Of a stretch of 64,000 nt of DNA, positions 58,501 to 64,000 are shown piece by piece. The position numbers and the translations under genes were made by a program. Below the pieces are notes generated by a model. It saw only the letters and a list, made by a program, of their open reading frames with translations. It searched no databases and had not been told where the DNA came from. Position 1 is the stretch's first letter. Each line of letters begins with the position of its first letter. Source of the stretch: Paraphaeosphaeria minitans (lineage: Eukaryota; Ascomycota; Dothideomycetes; Pleosporales; Didymosphaeriaceae); assembly GCA_015832175.1 (NCBI GenBank), contig WJXW01000002.1, forward strand, positions 2,232,001 through 2,296,000, read 5' to 3'.

Positions 58501-61500
58501 ATGGGCAAACCCTTCTGTTCTTGTTGTCCTTGTTTAACCAGCATTTTCCACATGCTTGGATTTAGACAGAATCCCTTTGGTCTGTCAACGCATCGTACCT
58601 ATCGTGAATTTGGCTAATGGTCCCATAGGAAAGCGCAAACGTTGGTTTAAGCACACACACACTACTCGTACAGATCCCGAAACCACAACCCTACCTATAT
58701 CCCCAACAAAGTTCGAAGACAACGCTGGCGGTGTACCAGCACCTCAGTCCACGAGCCCTAAATCCAGCGAGCCTCTTGCCACCGAAGCAATGCAGTCTCC
58801 CGCGATGACCTCGTCTTTTGCCAGCATCAACGGCTTCTCTACCCCTCCGGATTCCTCCAAAACATTCACATACAAGAAAGGTGGACTCAACGGGTATGCT
58901 GGCTCCCGCTCCGCAAGCTACAACCACAGCACCATCAACCAGGTTGTATATCACAGCAACCATGGGCATAAGGTCGGTTTCGTTCAAGAGACTGCAGGGG
59001 CCTTGAAGAAGAAGAGCGTATCTCAGCTTGGCGCTGGGGTGCATCGGAGCGTTGCAGGCACAACGTTTTACGACTTCCTGGAATGGATCAGAACAGAACG
59101 TCTCACCGCTCTGCCACACAAGGGAAGTCGGTGGGATCGCGTTCTGATCAGGGCTCTCTTCTTTGCAGAGCAGCTGCACAATCTCAACATTGCGATAAAA
59201 GGGTTTGCTCTGGACAGTGAAGCCGCGGCCTCCCTGGGCTACGACCATGCGCGTCTTCTCCTCGAGGTAAGTTCAAACACAACACAGAGATAACCTACTG
59301 ATGTCTTCAGCTCGGATCGGAAAACTCCGCAGCTCTTGATCGTGCCTTTGCCGTCTTCTACAAGCTCTCACTGTCTTTCTCTACAATCCATCAGCGGGTG
59401 GAGCTACTCGCTACTACAGCCACCACCGATGTTCGTGAGCAGCTAACCTTCATGTACACCGACTTGTTGTCTCTTGTGGTTGACGTCGCAATCACCTTCT
59501 ACAAGCTCGTCAAGGGTATGTCGACATCTTCCGTCAGTATTGACATATTCGAGACTTTCGGCGACACCATCGACAGCTTTCATTCGCGGAGGAAACAAAT
59601 TGTGGAGTCACTATGGAACTCCCAGATCGAAGGTCAAGGCCTGGAGTCGGGCGAAGCTATAGACATCGCAAAAATCACTAGGTGGCTGGCTCCCCAGGAC
59701 CGGGTGCTTGCAACCCTCAGTCGTGACCATACTATCGTAGCGGAGGCTCAGGCTGAATTCACCTGTTTATGGTTTCAGAAGCCCCTCACCAGGTTCATCA
59801 ACGGCAAGGAACATGTCCTCCACATCACTGGTCCAGTAGGATCGGGTAAAAGTACATTGGCTGGGTCTATCACAGATAGGCTTCAGCGCCCGGTCAACAA
59901 GAAGCAATTCGACACTGCATATGTTTCGATCAGTGAGTATAACTAAGGCCTCTTAACTGTTGATGTAAGCTAACAGGGCTACAGATGCTTCCATTCCATG
60001 TGAGGCTACATCACTTGCATTGGTCAAGTCACTGCTCTTCCAGCTCCTGAAGCTGAGGGTTGGTAACGTTGCGATGTACTATTCATTGGCTTGGGCCTAT
60101 AACGAGTGTATCAACGCCGCCAATGGCCATGAGTACGAAGAACTTCTGTGGAAAACCCTTACCGACATCCTTAAGCAGCCAATCGAGGGTGGAAACGACC
60201 TTGTCATTGTTCTAGATGGCATCGACGAGCTTAAAGAGGCTCAAAAGGCAACCCATACCCTCAAGAAGCTGTTGGAAATCATAATTAAAGGGACCAGGAC
60301 ACGGCTGATCGTATTATCAACGTCAGCAGTATCGACCTCAGGCCACGGCGTACACTATGACATTACCCATGAAGACATCCACGATGATATTCACGCTGTC
60401 ATCCTCCGAGCTCTTGTCCAAAACCACCACTTTCACGAGAAAAATCCTACAGAGCAAGAGACAGTCCTTGACCATCTTTTCCATTGGGCGAAAGGGTCTT
60501 TTCTTTGGGCCACTATTGCGTGCGAATATCTCAACCTAAGCAAGTCGAGTGAGAGCTTCAACAAAACCTTGGAAACCCTGAAGTCATTGCCGGGTGACGT
60601 CCAGGCATTGGTCTCGAGGCTATTTACATCTCTTCCACTGACCAACGACGCAAAAGTCCTACTCTCTTGGCTCTTGACTACGGAGCGCCCTCTGACAGTC
60701 GAAGAGATCCATTCTCTCTTCTCTATAGATGTTCAGCGTGCGACCATATCACACACTGCTGTTGATGTCCACTCTACGATTCATTCCCTTCGGTCTTTCA
60801 TTTCAACGCAAGAGCACATCGTGCGCTTCAAGCACTCACTTATCCAATCCACCCTTCGAGATCTTGCACGTCAGAGCAAGATCCAGATACCCGTCAAGGA
60901 CAGCAATACCGGCGTTTTACTGCGGATCTTAGCCTACGCCAAGGCCACTCTGCGAGAGAAGCGTGAGCCAGTCGTGGACGGGCTTGAACCTCACCACGCT
61001 GACCGTCTATTCCATCAACACCATTTCCTTGAATATATTGTTCGCTATTGGGTCGATCATTTCCGCCAAACCCCATTCTACTCTCCCGATCTTGCAGGAT
61101 TCAGGCCGTCGCCGGAACTGCAACGTGTCTTCCCAGACACCACGACGCTCACTCTCTTGGAACAGATTTGCTGGGAATTCCAGCTTCCTGCGCTGGATGC
61201 TATTGACAGGCATGTACTTGCGGCTGGCATCCGTAAGGGTGTCTTCACGGAAAACCACCCCACGGTCCTCCAAACGTACTTGACATGCGCCAGCCTGTAC
61301 ACGGCGCTGTCGAGACCGAAGGATGCACACTGGTATCTCTTCACTTCGGCAAAGATCAGTCGCACTATCTTGAGCGAGGTCCACCCAGTGACCATCGAGT
61401 GCGCTGTGCGCTTCCTGAACATCACAAACACCCTCACTTCCACGACGAGGACTGAGATCATGACGCACAGGGAGGAGCTCCTGCTCGATCTCATCACGGC

Positions 61501-64000
61501 TTACGAGAGACAGTATGGGCGCTCCTCCGATCTGGTCATCCAGACCCGCGAAACCTTAGCTCAGCTCTACATCTCGATCAAAGAGGAAGAGCGGGCGCAG
61601 GAGATTTATAGAATCATCCAGGAGATCACAATCGAGCACTACGGCAAACATTCACACGAAGCCAACGATCTGCACGTGCGACTGAGAGTGGTGCTCGGCA
61701 AGGGCAAGGAGGACCAGGAGCTCGAGACGTACAAGGATTCCTTCTTCACCGACGAAGATGCCGAGGATAAGGCGATCGATGTCTTTGACACGAACCAGAT
61801 CGTCATTTGGCTTCGCCGAGCCGAAGAGCATTTCGCCCGTGGAGAGATCCTCTTGGCCGAGAAGACCTACGTGGAACTGTGGCAACAGATCTCCCACCGA
61901 TGCCGCACCGTGCAGTCTGTGGAGTGGCATGAGAAGCACTTCGATGTCACGACAGCGTACTCTCAGTTCCTGATCTCCCAAAAGCGCACGTCCGAGTCCT
62001 CATCCATCCTCATAACGGTTTGGCAGCAGTATGAGAACCATCAACTGGCGTACTCGGAGAGCATCGTCACTCGGATCACTACGGTCGCGAAGATGATCAA
62101 GTCGCAAGGCCATTACGCGATGGCTCTTTCCATGTTCAGGTTTGTGAGCTTGTATTACAAGAGCGTGCGCCAGGAGGAGTCATCTCACTCTACGGAGATC
62201 AGCCGTGAGATCTCTTCCACTTCGACCGATTTGATTCAGCAAAGCCTCAGCAGCACCACGACTATTACCCAAACGACCGGTACGGTGTCGGACTCTGTCT
62301 TCCAAAGTATCTTCCAGTCTCTTATCAGCAGCAAGACCCTCGACGTTTCGACCATGACCTTGGCCAAGAAGCTGACGGTCCAGTACGTCGAGCAGCGCAA
62401 CTGGTCTGCAGCCTTGACTGTCATCAAAACCACTCTCGATAGGACCTGGCATTCTTTCTTCTCGGGCTCGGTCCACGAAGTCACCTTGACAACCACCTTC
62501 CTGAAGGAATCTGTCGAGCTCATCGAAACGTTGGCAGAGGTGTTCCGACAGCAGCGACGCATCGACAAAGTCGAGGATGTCTACATTCGCTTCTTCCGAG
62601 CCGTCCTTTCCTCGCCGACCACGGATAAAGCCATCTTCGAAAAGGCCAAGACATTGTTGGTTACCTTCTACGACAAACGCGGGTACCCAGACAACGCGAT
62701 CAGCATTTTCCAAGACGTTCTCGTCGTGTATAGGAATGTTTTCGGAGCGGCCCACGAGCTGACCATCAAGACCTTGTACATACTCGGCGCACGTTGCAAG
62801 GCTCATCCTCGCAACCACCCGTACTGGATCGACTACTACCAGCAGATCGTGACCAGCTTGAACAAGGATTCCGACCACTGCCATCACGATGCCATGGACG
62901 CCATCGTCATCGTCGCAACCTCGTATTGGGAGGACCGTCGCTACGCCGAGGCTGTCACCGTGTTTGGAGTCCTCTGGAAGACCTTCGTTCTCAAGAACAA
63001 AGAGTACAAGCATTTCACCGAGAACTCCTTCGTGCAGACGCTTTACGAGCGCTACTTTCAGTGTCTGGAGGAGACGGGCGTCAGCTGGTCGATCATGTAC
63101 AAGACCACCAAAGAGTACCGCGAGACTTCTCTCGCCATCTTTGGTGCCGAGTCCAGCATAGTCGCTGAGGCGACGTTGACCCTTGCTCGCGTCACCCAAC
63201 GGAGCGAGGAGCATTTCTCTGAAGCCATATCCTGGTACGAGCAGGCTTCCAAGTACACGTCCATGTCCACGAGCGTTACAGAGATCAAGCAACAGCTGTC
63301 TTCCTTGTATGTTCGCCGGCTCAAGTCGACGTCGTCTACTACCATCAAGTCGGAGACATTCGAGCGTGCCATCACGATCCACGAGGAGCGGTTCAGTGAA
63401 GTCACGAGGAAGTACGGCTATGCGCACGAGTCCTCGCTCACGGAACTCCGCGAGCTCGTGCAACTGTACTCCCGACAGAAGAAAACGGAGGTCGCGCTTC
63501 GGCAGTTGACCACGGCAGTCACCTCCATTATAACGCACGAGTCTTCTTCTCAGAAGCTGATCGAGTCGGCCTCGTACGTGGCAGCATCGTTCCAGGCTAT
63601 TCAGGAAGAGCATTACTGCACGCAACTGATCCACCAGCTGCATGTTCAGATCTGTGCCCACGATGTCCGCCATGTTTCCAAGTGGTCTTTTGACTTGACA
63701 AAGACTGGCCGGGGAGCGCTTGTCTTCGTGGCTTCGTTGGAGTACAGCCTCCGCAGGGATTTGGCAATCACGTTCTCGGAGATTCTGGCGGACCTGACGG
63801 CGGAATTCATCTACTTCGAAGAGCTGAGGCAAGCTTTGGCCAAGGGAAGCATGCGAAATCTCGTCGTGGTTGCAGCGCCTCTGCGAACTTTCCTGCTCGG
63901 GCACCACCTGTCCGAGTCAGCCGTCTTTGTGGAAGACGAAGTGCTCCGAATCTTCATGCAGCGCGATGCTGCCAATCTGCACACCCTGAGTAAGGAGTCG
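58501..64000 (+). CDS. Large NLR-like STAND NTPase with helical-repeat domain (cut by right edge)
   Basis: Exons 58501-58579, 58629-59266, 59311-59932 and 59985 onwards join in phase; 1785 codons are visible and the frame is still open at the edge. The start MGKPFCSCCPC has Gly2 and clustered Cys, a candidate for myristoylation plus palmitoylation. A Ser/Thr-rich stretch and an alpha-helical domain follow. The NTPase has Walker A GPVGSGKST (413-421) and Walker B LVIVLDGIDEL (519-529), then a winged-helix-like region (LLSWLLTTERPLTVEEIHSLF). The remaining more than 1000 residues are alpha-helical repeats with TPR-like periodicity (for example EEERAQEIYRIIQEI, YAEAVTVFGVLWKTF). This is the architecture of fungal NLR-type sensors (NACHT/NB-ARC plus repeats) linked to non-self recognition and programmed cell death. 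No known N-terminal effector domain was recognised. An antisense open frame over 62.2-63.9 kb is a shadow. Confidence 0.85.

Noticed and set aside
62180..63907. 575-codon open frame on the minus strand
   Set aside because: It lies antisense to the continuous NLR-like coding exon, whose protein shows coherent helical-repeat and NTPase features. The antisense protein has no motif. Codon bias of the sense strand explains the lack of stops.

Overview
The window is nuclear DNA of a filamentous ascomycete (Pezizomycotina). Dothideomycetes is my best guess, from overall protein likeness only. The evidence is short GT-AG introns (mostly 45-60 nt, several with a CTAAC/CTGAC-like branch site), moderate GC, and families restricted to or typical of these fungi (DUF3112, DUF3176, HET, Git3-type receptor, fungal NLR). 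Gene models were assembled by eye from reading frame, splice-site phase and conserved protein motifs. For every gene called intact with both ends in view, exon lengths sum to a multiple of three. The exception is the unrecognised gene at 10.0-11.7 kb, whose 5' end is unsettled.

Layout: 0-0.9 kb, 5' part of TYW1 (minus), cut by the left edge. 2.0-5.6 kb, a HAL4-type kinase and an unrecognised acidic protein. 6.2-9.2 kb, mitochondrial proline dehydrogenase and a DUF3112 membrane protein. 10.0-15.6 kb, an unrecognised gene divergent from a 16-exon YVC1-type vacuolar TRP channel. 16.5-17.8 kb, a C2H2 transcription factor, followed by about 6.3 kb with no recognisable gene. 24.1-25.3 kb, the PI31 proteasome regulator, then 2.6 kb with one degenerate coding-like stretch. 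27.9-33.3 kb, TYW4 (methyltransferase-Kelch-cupin) divergent from ATG18.

33.3-41.5 kb is an accessory-looking block. It holds a small secreted repeat-peptide precursor, a DUF3176 pseudogene with several frameshifts and stops, and a 5' fragment of a HET-domain gene. 41.5-56.5 kb is dense housekeeping: PPS1 phosphatase, DNA polymerase delta subunit 4, DcpS decapping scavenger, GAL10 epimerase, ARC1-type tRNA-binding cofactor, UCH ubiquitin hydrolase and a GPR1/Git3 receptor. TACC/GGTA-type repeats and minisatellites lie between these genes. 58.5 kb to the right edge is a very large NLR-like NTPase with a cysteine-rich, possibly acylated N-terminus; it continues past the window.

Most genes are unlinked housekeeping functions. 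Two wybutosine (tRNA-Phe position 37) pathway enzymes, TYW1 and TYW4, lie about 27 kb apart. The most interesting item is the peptide precursor at 34.4-34.9 kb: two tandem copies of a 12-residue unit are identical in protein yet differ at seven of twelve codons, all synonymously. They are flanked by EA/EP/AP dipeptides like those trimmed by a Ste13-type aminopeptidase in pheromone maturation. No tRNA, rRNA, CRISPR array or intact transposon was recognised.
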